From: Amorphus coralli DSM 19760
GTDB lineage: Bacteria > Pseudomonadota > Alphaproteobacteria > Rhizobiales > Amorphaceae
DNA: 64,000 nt
Direction: 5' to 3'
Assembly: GCF_000374525.1 (NCBI RefSeq)
Contig: NZ_KB894571.1
Span: 558,001 to 622,000 of the forward strand
Positions 34,760-44,042 of the stretch are shown here, in pieces. A model generated the notes under the pieces. That model was given only the letters and a program-made list of their open reading frames with translations. It ran no database searches and was not told the origin of the DNA. Numbering within the stretch: position 1 is the stretch's first letter; each line of letters starts with the position of its first letter. The position numbers were made by a program, and so were the translations under genes.

Positions 34760-35110
34760 ATGAACCTGGCCGACTATTCGGAGAACGGAATTTTCGCGCC
34801 GCGCAAGGTGGCAGTGCAATTGCGCACCTCCGCCGACGAGGTGGCGCGGACCTTGGGTCTCAGCAGGGATGCCCTGCAGCGCTCCAGCCGGGTCGAGGCA
34901 CCGCGAACCCAGCGCCGCCTGCGGGAAATGCTGGAAATCCTGAACAGGGTCGAGCCGCGCTTCGGGTCAGCCCTTGTCGCCTATGCCTGGTACCGTTCGG
35001 AGCCCCTGCCCGGATTCGGCGGCCAGACCCCGATGCAGCTCGTTCGCGATGGCCGGGCCGACGAGGTAATGGCGGTCATCGATGCCGTGGACGCCGGTGT
35101 CTTCGCCTGA
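34760..35110 (+). CDS. Xre/MbcA/ParS-type antitoxin
   Basis: A 116-residue protein with the antitoxin fold that pairs with RES toxins. LRTSADEVARTLGLSRDALQ is a helix-turn-helix-like segment and LNRVEPRFGSALVAYAWYRS, PLPGFGGQTPMQLVRDGRAD the toxin-binding region. It is followed by, and overlaps, the RES gene, as in known pairs. AGGGAGG lies 8 bases before the ATG, a strong site. In the family, the antitoxin blocks the toxin active site and, with the toxin, can repress its own promoter. Confidence 0.85.
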   Translation: MNLADYSENGIFAPRKVAVQLRTSADEVARTLGLSRDALQRSSRVEAPRTQRRLREMLEILNRVEPRFGSALVAYAWYRSEPLPGFGGQTPMQLVRDGRADEVMAVIDAVDAGVFA

Positions 35111-35612
35111 GCGCGTATCCTTCCGGGGCCTTCTCTATCGCAATCTGAACCCGATCTATGCGCGGGACCCGCTTTCCGGCCGGGGCGCGGCTCTCCATGG
35201 CGGCCGGTTCAATCGGCGCGGGACCGCTGCTCTTTACACATCGCTGTCGCCGGAAGGCGCCATTCGCGAGGCCAATCAGGTCGGAACCCTGCAGCCCACG
35301 ACGCTCGTCGCCTACCGTGCCGAGATCGGTGCGGTCTTCGATGCCACGTCGGTCCGGTCGCTGGCCGCTTGGTCGCTCACTCCATCGGACCTCGCCGATC
35401 CCGGCTGGCGCGAGCGCATGGCGACCCAACAGCCCGTGCCGACACAGGAGTTCGCGGCAGCGCTCGCCACGGCCGGATTTGCGGGGCTCGTCGTCCCAAG
35501 CTACGCGCGCGGAGCCGCACCTGAGGCCGTTAATCTCGTGCTTCTGCGTTGGAATACCGGAGACGATGATCGGCTTGAGGCGGTCGACGACGAGGGCCGC
35601 CTGTCGCGGTAG
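35082..35612 (+). CDS. RES-domain toxin (NAD-degrading family)
   Basis: About 170-176 residues with the RES fold: FRGLLYRNLNP, GRGAALHGGRFNRRGTAALY (Arg and Tyr of the family active site), SLSPEGAIREA (Glu). RES toxins degrade NAD+ and stop growth. It overlaps the antitoxin gene by 29 bases if ATG 35082 is used, 14 if GTG 35097; either supports coupled expression. Residues 155-176 are a charged tail. Activity is inferred from family, not shown. Confidence 0.85.
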   Translation: MPWTPVSSPERVSFRGLLYRNLNPIYARDPLSGRGAALHGGRFNRRGTAALYTSLSPEGAIREANQVGTLQPTTLVAYRAEIGAVFDATSVRSLAAWSLTPSDLADPGWRERMATQQPVPTQEFAAALATAGFAGLVVPSYARGAAPEAVNLVLLRWNTGDDDRLEAVDDEGRLSR

Positions 35613-35641
35613 ACACACCGCCCCCGCGAAGACGACTCCTC

Positions 35642-35743
35642 GCAAATCCCGGACGGAAAACCGCAAGAGCACTTTTCCTGCGATTGGCTTCTTAAACCGC
35701 AATCGCGGACGGAAAACCGCAAGAGCACTTTTCCTGCGATTGC
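35642..35743. repeat. Tandem pair of intergenic inverted-repeat units, copies 3 and 4
   Basis: Copy 3 at 35642-35687 and copy 4 at 35699-35743 are separated by 11 bases. Copy 4 ends pair GCAATCGC with GCGATTGC, inner GGAAAA with TTTTCC; loop CCGCAAGAGCAC. Copy 3 has an extra A and a decayed right arm. Copy 4 stops 2 bases from the stop codon of the next minus-strand gene. Confidence 0.8.
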
Positions 35744-35744
35744 T

Positions 35745-36767
35745 CTAACGCTCGGTCAGCTTGAGCTCGATGCGGCGGTTCTGGTCGTAGGCTTCCGGCG
35801 TGTTGCCGTCCACCAGTGGCTGGAACTCACCGAAGCCGGCCGCCACCAGCCGGTCGGGAGAAACGCCCTGCGAGATCAGATACTTCACCACGGAGATGGC
35901 GCGTGCGGCCGACAGCTCCCAGTTGGAGGCGAAGCGGCCACCGGTCACGGGTCGCGCGTCGGTGTGGCCGTCGACCCGGAGCACCCAGTCGATATCGTCG
36001 GGAATCTCGCTGCCGAGCTCGATCAACTGTGCGGCCAGCGTATCGAGCTCCGCCTGACCTTCCGGCGCAAGCTCGTCGGAGGCGGTGGGGAAGAGCACCT
36101 CGGACTGGAAGACGAAACGGTCCCCGACAACCTTGATGTTGGAGCGGTCGGACAGAAGCTGCCGCAGCCGGCCGAAGAAATCGGACCGGTAGCGCGACAG
36201 TTCCTGCACACGCTGGGCAAGCGCGACGTTGAGGCGTCGACCGAGGTCGGCGATCTTCGTTTGGCTTTCCTGATCGCGGCTTTCAGACGCCGCGAGCGCG
36301 TTTTCCAGCGCCGCGATCTGGCGGCGCAGTGCCGTGAGCTGCTGGTTGAGAAGCTCCACCCGGGCAAGTGCCTGCTGGCTGAGCTGTTGCTCGTCGGCGA
36401 GCTGGGACTGGAGGTCGCTGACGCCGAGCCCCTCGCCATCTGCCCTGAGCGACGCGATGCGACCGGAAAGCGTGTCGCGCTCCTGCTCCACGTCCTCCAG
36501 GGAGGCCTGCAGAACGGCAAGCTGGTCCTCGAGCCCGCCGGTGTTGGCGCGCTCGAGCGCGAGCAGGTTGGTGAGCTCGGCGATCTGGGCATTCAGACGG
36601 GTGAGCGCGGTGTCCTTGCCGGAAATCTGCTGGCTGAGAAAGAACTGGGCCAGCATGAAGATGGACAAGAGAAAGATGATGACGAGCAGGAGCGTCGCCA
36701 TCGCGTCGACGAAGCCCGGCCAGTAGTCCGGCCTCTGCGGGCGGCGGCGGGCGGCACTGAGCGGCAT
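35745..36767 (-). CDS. OmpA/MotB-like peptidoglycan-binding envelope protein
   Basis: A 340-residue inner-membrane-anchored protein. One transmembrane helix (about 22-46), preceded by PDYWPGFVDAMATLLL, in which Asp21 corresponds to the proton-relay Asp of MotB; a long coiled coil follows (about 55-190, rich in QL, LEDVEQERD, LNQQL); the OmpA/MotB C-terminal domain covers about 215-335 (DWVLRVDGHTDARP, SNWELSAARAISVV, NRRIELKL). The coiled coil replaces the short linker of flagellar MotB. It forms a pair with the gene upstream (44 bases). Not part of a flagellar cluster. Confidence 0.8.
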   Translation of the reverse strand: MPLSAARRRPQRPDYWPGFVDAMATLLLVIIFLLSIFMLAQFFLSQQISGKDTALTRLNAQIAELTNLLALERANTGGLEDQLAVLQASLEDVEQERDTLSGRIASLRADGEGLGVSDLQSQLADEQQLSQQALARVELLNQQLTALRRQIAALENALAASESRDQESQTKIADLGRRLNVALAQRVQELSRYRSDFFGRLRQLLSDRSNIKVVGDRFVFQSEVLFPTASDELAPEGQAELDTLAAQLIELGSEIPDDIDWVLRVDGHTDARPVTGGRFASNWELSAARAISVVKYLISQGVSPDRLVAAGFGEFQPLVDGNTPEAYDQNRRIELKLTER

Positions 36768-36811
36768 CGGTCACGATCCTCGCTGTTGGCGGTCGACGGG
36801 GGCGCCCAGAC

Positions 36812-37816
36812 TCAGCGCTCTTCCTGTTCAAGCGCCGTGTTGAGGCGCTGCAGGAGCTTCTCGATGCGGGCATTCTGCTCCGACTGGGCTTCCGCCCACT
36901 CGCGCATCAGCTTCTGTTCGCTTCGCAGATGGTTCACCAGCCCCTGAATGCCATCGGCAAGGTTGGTCATCGCCTGACTGGCCGGCGGCGAAGCGGAGGC
37001 ACCGCTCTCCTTCACCGTCCTGTTAAGGCGCTCGATGGCCTGCTGCAGAGCCTGGGTCTGTACGGCTGCAGGCGCAGGGCTGCCGTCACTGGTCCGAGCG
37101 ACGTCGATCTCCGTGACGGAGGACAGCCAGTCCTCAAGACCCGTGTAGAAGCGATTCTGTGCCTGGCCCGCCTGCAGGTCGAGAAAGCCGAGAATCAGCG
37201 ACCCGGTCAGACCGAAGAGCGACGAGGAAAAGGCCGTGCCCATGCCGGAGAGAGGCGCTTCGAGCCCGGCCTTGAGATCCTGGAAGACGACGGCGGCATC
37301 ACCCGAACCGACGTCGAGATTCTGGATCGTGCCGCCGACGGAGCTCACCGTCTGCAGAAGGCCCCAAAAGGTGCCGAGCAGACCGAGAAAAACGAGAAGA
37401 CCGGTCAGGTAGCGGCTGATTTCGCGGGCCTCGTCCAGACGCGTTCCGATCGTATCGAGGATGGAGCGCGTGGCGGTGGGGCTGAGATACTCGTCTTCCT
37501 CCCGCCCCGTCAGAAGCGCCGCCATCGGGGCAAGCAGCGCCGGCGCACGGCGCTCGTCGGCCCGGCCGACGCGGTAGTGGTTGACCCAGTTTGCTTCCGG
37601 GTAAAGCCGGATCACCTGGCGGAAGGTCAGCGCGATGCCGATCACGCCCACGCCGATGATCAGACCGTTGAGGCCGGGATTGCTCATGAAGGCGGTTGCA
37701 ATCGGCCGATACAGGATCAGGCCGACGAATGCCGCAATCAGGAGGAAGATGACCATCCGCACGAGATAGACGTGCGGGCTCGACAGTCGATACGGGTCTC
37801 GGTTTCGCGCCATCAA
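36812..37816 (-). CDS. MotA/TolQ/ExbB-type proton-channel-like membrane protein
   Basis: A 334-residue protein with three or four hydrophobic segments (about 15-35, 42-60, 140-165, 190-215). The pattern ISRYLTGLLVFLGLLGTFWG and GMGTAFSSSLFGLTGSLILGF is that of the MotA/TolQ/ExbB channel family. The C-terminal 90 residues are cytoplasmic and coiled-coil-like, ending LQRLNTALEQEER. The MotB-like partner is next. The pair would use proton flow to act on the cell envelope; which process is unknown. Confidence 0.78.
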   Translation of the reverse strand: MMARNRDPYRLSSPHVYLVRMVIFLLIAAFVGLILYRPIATAFMSNPGLNGLIIGVGVIGIALTFRQVIRLYPEANWVNHYRVGRADERRAPALLAPMAALLTGREEDEYLSPTATRSILDTIGTRLDEAREISRYLTGLLVFLGLLGTFWGLLQTVSSVGGTIQNLDVGSGDAAVVFQDLKAGLEAPLSGMGTAFSSSLFGLTGSLILGFLDLQAGQAQNRFYTGLEDWLSSVTEIDVARTSDGSPAPAAVQTQALQQAIERLNRTVKESGASASPPASQAMTNLADGIQGLVNHLRSEQKLMREWAEAQSEQNARIEKLLQRLNTALEQEER

Positions 37817-37896
37817 TCAGCTGCCTTGCACTGCAACCGTCAGGAATAGACGGTTTGCCGCCGAAAACGAACCTGTGATTTCGACCGTCCCCGGCT

Positions 37897-38706
37897 TCAT
37901 CTTCCGACTGAGTTCGGTCGCGCCTTGCGCACCAGCGCGAGTAGATCGCGCTGGATCATCTCGTTGCCGGCGACGATCGTGCCGGTGTCGAAAATGCGAT
38001 CCCGCCCGTCGAGATCGGAGACGAAGCCGCCGGCTTCCTTCACCATCAAGATGCCCGCCGCCATGTCCCACGGCGAAAGATCGCTCTCCCAGTAGGCGTC
38101 GTAGCGGCCGGCAGCGGTCCAGGCGAGATCCAGGGAGGCGGCGCCGGCACGGCGGATACCGGAGACCTCCCCCATCACCGACTTGAGCTCGGCGAGGAAG
38201 CCCGCGTGATCGCCGCGGCCCAGATGCGGCACGCCGGTGGCGATGACCGCGTCGTGAATGTCGCGGCGCGCGGAGACCCGCAGTCGCCGGTCGTTGACGA
38301 ACGCGCCCCGCCCCTTCTCGGCGACGAAAAGCTCGTCGGTCACCGGATTGAGGATCACGCCGGCCATGATCTGCCCCTGGCGCTCCAGCGCGATGGAGAT
38401 CGCGAACAGCGGTATGGAGTGCAGGAAATTGGTGGTGCCATCGAGCGGATCGACGATCCAGCGGTGCTGGTCGTCGGAGCCGGGATGGGCACCGGATTCC
38501 TCCATCAGGAAGCCGTAGCCCGGCCGAGCCTTTTCCAGCTCGGTCCGGATGATGTCCTCGGCTCGGCGATCGGCGGCGGAGACGAAATCGCCGGGCCCCT
38601 TGCGCGACACCTGAAGGTTTTCGACCTCGCCGAAATCGCGCGCGAGCGCGCGGCCAGCCTTCATTGCGGCCGACACCATGACGTTGAGGATCGCCGAGCG
38701 GGCCAT
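37897..38706 (-). CDS. Inositol-monophosphatase-family phosphatase
   Basis: A 269-residue Mg-dependent sugar-phosphatase-fold enzyme of the SuhB/IMPase family. WIVDPLDGTTNFLHSIP (about 83-99) binds the two metals, MEESG carries the conserved Glu and WDMAAGILMVKEAGG the C-terminal Asp. Substrate may be inositol-1-phosphate or another phosphate ester. It sits between the MotA-like gene and efp, a neighbourhood I recall from other Rhizobiales. Confidence 0.87.
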   Translation of the reverse strand: MARSAILNVMVSAAMKAGRALARDFGEVENLQVSRKGPGDFVSAADRRAEDIIRTELEKARPGYGFLMEESGAHPGSDDQHRWIVDPLDGTTNFLHSIPLFAISIALERQGQIMAGVILNPVTDELFVAEKGRGAFVNDRRLRVSARRDIHDAVIATGVPHLGRGDHAGFLAELKSVMGEVSGIRRAGAASLDLAWTAAGRYDAYWESDLSPWDMAAGILMVKEAGGFVSDLDGRDRIFDTGTIVAGNEMIQRDLLALVRKARPNSVGR

Positions 38707-38760
38707 CGCGGTCTACCTGTTGTCTCTTTGGCTAAACTGCGGGGTGATTTGCGCGGCCGG

Positions 38761-39324
38761 TCAGTCGGCGCGACGAACGTAGGTGATCTCGCCGGTGTCG
38801 ACGATGATCCGCTCGCCAGCTTCGATGAACGGCGGCACCATGACCTTGATGCCGTTTTCCATCACCGCCGGCTTGTAGGACGACGAGGCCGTCTGTCCCT
38901 TCACCACGGCATCAGCCTCGGCGATCTCCAGCGTCACGTGCTGCGGCAGCGTGATGCCGATCGGCTTCTCCTCGTACATCTCCACCGTCACCGTCATGCC
39001 GTCCTGCAGGAAGGCGGTGCGCTCTCCGACGAAGTCGGTGGAAAGCTCGATCTGCTCGTAGGTATCGGTGTCCATGAAGACGAGGTTGTCGCCCTCGGCA
39101 TAGAGATACTGGAAATCCTTCTGCTCCAGGCGCACCCGCTCGATCGTGTCGGCAGAGCGGAACCGCTCGTTGAGCTTGCGGCCATCGAGAAGGTTCTTGA
39201 GTTCCACCTGGGCGAAGGCGCCGCCCTTGCCGGGCTTCACGTGCTGCACCTTGACCGCCGCCCAGAGAGAACTCTGGTGCTCGATCACGTTACCGGGGCG
39301 GATTTCGTTGCCGTTGATCTTCAT
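38761..39324 (-). CDS. efp: Elongation factor P
   Basis: A 187-residue translation factor that relieves ribosome stalling at polyproline. The start [17 protein letters not shown] and the loop [16 protein letters not shown], with the Lys usually modified by lysylation in other bacteria, identify it. The frame continues to 39435, but only ATG 39324 gives the family start. The IMPase gene follows by 54 bases. The stop lies beside TYVRRAD. Confidence 0.94.
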   Translation of the reverse strand: MKINGNEIRPGNVIEHQSSLWAAVKVQHVKPGKGGAFAQVELKNLLDGRKLNERFRSADTIERVRLEQKDFQYLYAEGDNLVFMDTDTYEQIELSTDFVGERTAFLQDGMTVTVEMYEEKPIGITLPQHVTLEIAEADAVVKGQTASSSYKPAVMENGIKVMVPPFIEAGERIIVDTGEITYVRRAD

Positions 39325-39468
39325 GCAGTGAGCCTTGTCGAAGATGAAATGCGCGCCATCGCCCGTCGATGAGGCGGCGTCGGACGCGCGAAGAAAGCAG
39401 AAGCCGTGGCCTCTGGACCACAAAGCTCTCGCCAATTCAAGGGTAAACGGCGGCGCAGCCCGCCGGTT

Positions 39469-40905
39469 TCAGCCGTTCCACCAGGTGCGCGCGCGCCGGC
39501 GGGCCTCGGCCCGGTCCTCGTCCGGCTGGGCTTCCATGTAGCTGTCCAGCCAGATATCGGAGAGGCCGCGCGAGCGAGCGATCAGGTGCCACTTGATGGC
39601 CTCGATCTTGTCGAGTTCGACACCCCGCCCGTTGGCGTAGAGGCGCGCCAGCCGGTTCATGGCGACGGGGTTGCCCGAATGGGCGGCGCGCTCGAACCAC
39701 GCGGCCGCGACCCGCTCGTTGGCGAGCGTCCCGACACCCTTGAAGAGGCGAATGGCGTACTCGACCTGGGCCGGCACATTCCCGCCCTCGGCCGCCTCCA
39801 GCAGCAGGGCCGTCGCCCGCCGGTCGTCCGGGACGACACCCTCGCCCGCGTCGTAGAGGAGCGCCAGCGCATAGGTGGCATCGGCGTTGCGCGCGTCCGA
39901 GGAGGTCTGCAGCAGCTTAGCAGCGGCCTGCGCGTCGCGTTCGAGCCCGCCGCTGCCTTCCAGTGTCAGGATCGCCAGATTGTAGGCCGCATCGGGATTG
40001 CCGGCGTCGGCGGCCATCCGGAACAGCTTCGCCGCCTCCGCCTTGTCCTGTTCCACGCCGTCGCCAGCCAGGTAGAGAAGGGCAAGCCGGTAGCTGGCCG
40101 CCGTGTCGCCCTGATCGGAGGCCAGACGAAACCAGTCAGCCGCCGCTGCGTAGTCCCGCCCGATCGCCCGGCCATCCTCCATGAGGACGCCCATCAGCGT
40201 CTGTGCCGTGGGTTCTCCGGCTTCGGCCCGGTACAGGGCGTAGGACAGGGACGTCAGAAAGAAGCCGCGCTGGTAGGCCCCGAAGGCGCGGTCGACGCCG
40301 GGCTCCGCCGCGAGCCTCACGGCCGAGACCGGCTCGCCCTCGAGGGGCGCCAGTTCTTCCGCGCCACCATTCTGTGCTGGGTCGTCACCGTTCTCCGAAA
40401 GACCCTCGCCTTCCGCGGCTTCGGTCTCCGGCTCGGCGTCCGCCGCGGCTTCGTCGGGGGCCGTCCCGGGCTCGGACGATGCCTCGGCTTCGGCGCCGGA
40501 CTGATCGTCCCGGTCGGACAGACCAGCCGTTTCGTCGGTATCCGCCGCTTCGTCTCCGACGTCCGTCTGCTCCTCATCGGCGGCGGGAACGACCGCCTCC
40601 TCCAGCGCCTTCATATAGGGACCGACGGTCACCAGGCCGGGGCGGTCGCGCGGCGGCATGCGCGGCGGGAAGGCAATGGCACTCGGCAGGGTCCGGCGGT
40701 TGCTCTGGGGACCCACGTCCAGGGTCAGGTCGCGCCCTTCCACCGCCTCCGACGGTGCGGCGAACGGAATGGCGGGGCCGCCGAGCAGGTCGGTGAGCGG
40801 GACCTGTTTGCCGGGCCCAATGGAACCGGGCGCCGCCGTCTGGGCGGAGGCAGGGACGGCCCACGCCAGTGCGACAAGGAGGAGAGAAGGAAGGATCGGC
40901 CTCAT
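39469..40905 (-). CDS. Sel1-repeat exported protein
   Basis: A 478-residue protein with a signal peptide (cleavage near PASAQ), an acidic low-complexity part at about 130-200 (EAEASSEPG, DAEPETEAAEGEG), and then at least six Sel1/TPR-type repeats of about 36 residues (for example AASYRLALLYLAGDGVEQDK and NPDAAYNLAILTLEG) to the end. Such repeats bind proteins, often in the envelope. The ATG at 40905 overlaps the ThiE-like stop (ATGA). The longer frame to 41094 is rejected because it would put the signal peptide inside the protein. Confidence 0.83.
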   Translation of the reverse strand: MRPILPSLLLVALAWAVPASAQTAAPGSIGPGKQVPLTDLLGGPAIPFAAPSEAVEGRDLTLDVGPQSNRRTLPSAIAFPPRMPPRDRPGLVTVGPYMKALEEAVVPAADEEQTDVGDEAADTDETAGLSDRDDQSGAEAEASSEPGTAPDEAAADAEPETEAAEGEGLSENGDDPAQNGGAEELAPLEGEPVSAVRLAAEPGVDRAFGAYQRGFFLTSLSYALYRAEAGEPTAQTLMGVLMEDGRAIGRDYAAAADWFRLASDQGDTAASYRLALLYLAGDGVEQDKAEAAKLFRMAADAGNPDAAYNLAILTLEGSGGLERDAQAAAKLLQTSSDARNADATYALALLYDAGEGVVPDDRRATALLLEAAEGGNVPAQVEYAIRLFKGVGTLANERVAAAWFERAAHSGNPVAMNRLARLYANGRGVELDKIEAIKWHLIARSRGLSDIWLDSYMEAQPDEDRAEARRRARTWWNG

Positions 40906-41537
40906 GCCGTCGCAAGACCCTGGTCGATGAGGGCATTGGCGCGCGCCACCACCGCGGCGGGCCCGTCCGGATCGCGCCAGACGGCATCGCGCAGGGCAAC
41001 GAACTCCACGCCGGAGGCAGCAAGGTCGGATATGTCGGCCATCTCGGTGCCGACCAGCACCACGGCCGGGATCTCGAAGACCTGCGCCCACCAAGTGGCC
41101 ATGTCGAAGGCGGCAGGTTCGGTGGGACCATCGTCCGGCCGGTCGAGGCGCCCGAAGAAGATGTAGTCGGGGCCGGTTTCGCCAATTACCATTGCATCGT
41201 GGCGCGTCGCCGCCCCGCCGGCACCGACGATGCCGTTGGGCGAAAAGCGCTCCATGGCCGCCTCGACATCGTCGAGACCACCGTCCACGTGGACGCCATC
41301 GGCATGAGCGCGGCCCACCAGACGGCTGTCGCCACGCACCAGAGCGGCCGCGCCGGCCTTCTGGGCACTTGCAACGAGAGCCGAAACGGAGGCCTGAACG
41401 TCGCCGGGCTCGACGCCATCGGCATCGATGACCACCGCGGCAACGTCGCCGCCGGTCAGGGCGGCGTCGAGGCGTGCGGCGTCGACCGCATCAGGGCCGA
41501 GCGCGGGCACGAAGAGGACGAGGCGGGTGCGATCCAT
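40902..41537 (-). CDS. Thiamine-phosphate-synthase-like protein
   Basis: A 211-residue TIM-barrel protein of the ThiE/TenI type. ALVRGDSRLVGRAHADGVHV (about 70-89) corresponds to the ThiE diphosphate-binding strand, and GPDYIFFGRLDRPDD (about 127) to the GADYIGFGP motif. Some substrate-contact residues differ, so catalysis of thiamine phosphate synthesis is not certain; many alphaproteobacteria have such a second, divergent copy. ATG 41537 has AGGAAGGA upstream and is preferred to ATG 41558. Couples to the Sel1 gene. Confidence 0.72.
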   Translation of the reverse strand: MDRTRLVLFVPALGPDAVDAARLDAALTGGDVAAVVIDADGVEPGDVQASVSALVASAQKAGAAALVRGDSRLVGRAHADGVHVDGGLDDVEAAMERFSPNGIVGAGGAATRHDAMVIGETGPDYIFFGRLDRPDDGPTEPAAFDMATWWAQVFEIPAVVLVGTEMADISDLAASGVEFVALRDAVWRDPDGPAAVVARANALIDQGLATA

Positions 41538-41613
41538 GGACCGTTCCTTCCTCGACATTCATGGCGAGGTGGTGGCGGCGCCCCGGATCGGATCGCCGCA
41601 GGCCTAATTTTGC

Positions 41614-42642
41614 TTACGCGGCGGACTTTTCCTGGTCGGCGGACCAGGTGCCACGAGCGGCGAGGGAGTTCATCTTGGCGCGGTGCGTGAAGGCGCGCTG
41701 CGCGGCCGCAACGTTTTCCGGCTTGCCGCCCCACGCCTTGATCGCCGCAGCCTGGAGGGCTCGACCGTAGGAGAAGGTCAGCTTCCACGGCAGACCGCCC
41801 ATGGCGTTCATCAGCGACAGGTGCTTCGTGGCGTCCTCGTCCGACTGGCCACCCGACAGGAAGGCGATGCCCGCGACTGCCGACGGCACGCAGGCCTTCA
41901 GCACCTTCACGGTCTTCTCGGCCACCTCTTCGGCCGACGCCTGGGTCGGGCACTGCTGGCCGGCGATCACCATGTTCGGCTTCAAAATCGTGCCCTCGAG
42001 CGAGACGTTCGCCGTGTAGAGCTCGTCGAAGAGCGTATTGAGCGCCCACTGGGTGACGTCGTAGCAGCGGTCGATCGTGTGATTGGCCTCCGGGCCATCC
42101 ATGATGACTTCCGGCTCGACGATCGGAACGATGCCTGCTTCCTGACAGAGGGCGGCGTAGCGGGCCAGCGCGTGAGCGTTGGCGTGGATCGCGTTCCAGG
42201 TCGGCGTCGTGTCGGAGATCTCGATGACGGCGCGCCACTTGGCGAAGCGCGCGCCGAGCTCATAATACTCGTTGAGACGCTCGCGGAGGCCGTCGAGGCC
42301 CTCGGTCACCTTTTCGCTCGAGAGCGCCATCGGCTTGGCGCCCATGTCGACCTTGATGCCGGGGACCGAGCCGGCGGCCTTGAGGAGATCGACGAGCGGC
42401 GTGCCGTCGGCAGCCTTCTGGCGAATGGTCTCATCATAAAGGATGACGCCGGAGATATAGTTCTCCATTGCCTCGGTCGACCGGAAGAGGAGCTCGCGAT
42501 AATCGCGGCGGGCATCTTCAGTCGAGGTCAGGCCGATGGTGTCGAAGCGCTTCTTGATCGTGCCGGAGCTCTCGTCGGCGGCCAGGATCCCCTGCCCGTC
42601 ACGCATCATCGCAGCCGCAATATCCTCGAGACGTTCGCTCAT
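41614..42642 (-). CDS. fba: Fructose-bisphosphate aldolase, class I
   Basis: A 342-residue Schiff-base aldolase: GILAADESSGTIKKRFD (about 17-33), KWRAVIEISDTTPT (about 140), PIVEPEVIMDG and LKPNMVIAG (Schiff-base Lys, about 224), and FLSGGQSDEDATKHL (about 265). It cleaves fructose-1,6-bisphosphate in glycolysis or runs in reverse. The frame stays open to 43005, but ATG 42642 with GGAGGA upstream is the family start. Clustered with pgk, gap and tkt, all on the minus strand. Confidence 0.93.
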   Translation of the reverse strand: MSERLEDIAAAMMRDGQGILAADESSGTIKKRFDTIGLTSTEDARRDYRELLFRSTEAMENYISGVILYDETIRQKAADGTPLVDLLKAAGSVPGIKVDMGAKPMALSSEKVTEGLDGLRERLNEYYELGARFAKWRAVIEISDTTPTWNAIHANAHALARYAALCQEAGIVPIVEPEVIMDGPEANHTIDRCYDVTQWALNTLFDELYTANVSLEGTILKPNMVIAGQQCPTQASAEEVAEKTVKVLKACVPSAVAGIAFLSGGQSDEDATKHLSLMNAMGGLPWKLTFSYGRALQAAAIKAWGGKPENVAAAQRAFTHRAKMNSLAARGTWSADQEKSAA

Positions 42643-42755
42643 CGGTCCATCCTCCATCGTCTGTTCACGGGTCGGGCGCGCCTCGCGCCTCGGGAGCCCG
42701 GCGACGGTTCCGCGCCGGGCCAAAATCCAGTGTGCCTCGGTCCGCTGCGCGGGGC

Positions 42756-43949
42756 TTACTTCTTCAACGCTTCGACACCGGGAAGCGCCTTGCCTTCCAG
42801 CCACTCCAGGAAGGCGCCGCCGGCCATCGACACGTAGGTCATTTTCTCGGCGACGCCGGCATGGTGCAAGGCCGACAGGGTGTCGCCGCCGCCGGCGATC
42901 GAGGTGAGCTTGCCCGCCTGGGTCAGTTCGGCGGCATGCTGCGCGACCTCGACGGTGGCGCGGTCGAACGGCGACACCTCGAAGGCGCCAAGCGGGCCGT
43001 TCCACAGGAGCGTCTTGGCGGTTCCGATCTCGGCCTTAACGGTATCGACGGAGTGCGGGCCGAGATCGAGGATCATGGCGTCCTCGTCCATGGCGTCGAG
43101 GCCGACGGCCCAGCTCTCGGCACCGTCCTTGAACTCGCGCGCCACGGTCGCGTCCTTCGGCAGCACGATGGCGCAGCCCGTCTCCTCGCCGCGCAGCACG
43201 ATGCGCCGGGCGAGATCGGCCTGTTCCGGCTCGTAGAGCGAGCGGCCGACATCGCCACCGTGAGCCGCCACGAAGGTGTTGGCCATGGCGCCGCCGATGA
43301 CGATCGCGTCCATCTTCTCGCAGAGATTTTCCAGGAGCGCGATCTTGGTCGACACCTTGGCGCCGCCCACAATGGCGACCACCGGACGCTGCGGCTTCTC
43401 CAGCGCCTTGGTCAGCGCGGCGATCTCCGCCTCCATGGCGCGGCCGGCATAGCTCGGCAACTTGCGGGCGAGGCCCTCGGTGGAGGCATGGGCGCGGTGA
43501 GCGGCGGAGAAGGCGTCGTTGACGAACACGTCGCCGTTCTCGGCGAGCGCGTCCACGAAGGCGGGGTCGTTCGTCTCCTCGCCGGCGTGGAAGCGGGTGT
43601 TTTCCAGGAGCAGGATCTCGCCGGGGACCATGTTGTCGATGGCCGCCTTCACGTCGGCTCCGATGCAGTCGTCGACGAAGCCGACCGGCTTGCCGAGCAC
43701 CCGCGCCGCCGTCTCGACGATGGGCTTGAGGGACTCCGTCTCGACGCGCTTGCCCTTGGGCCGGCCGAAGTGCGCCAGCACAATGACCTTGGCGCCCTTC
43801 TCCGACAGCTCGGCGATCGTCGGCGCGGCGCCCTCGATGCGGCTTGTGTCGGTGACGCTGCCGTCCCGGACGGGAACGTTGAAATCGACGCGGGTCAGAA
43901 CCCGCTTCTCGGAAATTTCGGCGTCGTCGAGGGTCCTGATGTCGGTCAT
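42756..43949 (-). CDS. pgk: Phosphoglycerate kinase
   Basis: A 397-residue two-domain kinase for 1,3-bisphosphoglycerate. [14 protein letters not shown] (about 17) and [14 protein letters not shown] (about 55) form the 3-PG site and [17 protein letters not shown] (about 350) the nucleotide site. Length normal. It follows gap by 93 bases and precedes fba by 113 bases. Confidence 0.95.
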   Translation of the reverse strand: MTDIRTLDDAEISEKRVLTRVDFNVPVRDGSVTDTSRIEGAAPTIAELSEKGAKVIVLAHFGRPKGKRVETESLKPIVETAARVLGKPVGFVDDCIGADVKAAIDNMVPGEILLLENTRFHAGEETNDPAFVDALAENGDVFVNDAFSAAHRAHASTEGLARKLPSYAGRAMEAEIAALTKALEKPQRPVVAIVGGAKVSTKIALLENLCEKMDAIVIGGAMANTFVAAHGGDVGRSLYEPEQADLARRIVLRGEETGCAIVLPKDATVAREFKDGAESWAVGLDAMDEDAMILDLGPHSVDTVKAEIGTAKTLLWNGPLGAFEVSPFDRATVEVAQHAAELTQAGKLTSIAGGGDTLSALHHAGVAEKMTYVSMAGGAFLEWLEGKALPGVEALKK

Positions 43950-44042
43950 TCTGGCTCGATGTGATCGGTCTTCTTGATGGGCCCGGCGGCGCCCCTTGAG
44001 GCGCCGCCGAAGCGGGCTCGGGTCGTCAGGCCAGGCGAAGCC

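Noticed and set aside
35745-37816. Flagellar motor motA/motB
   Set aside because: No flagellar genes nearby, and the MotB-like protein has an unusually long coiled coil; named as envelope pair only.
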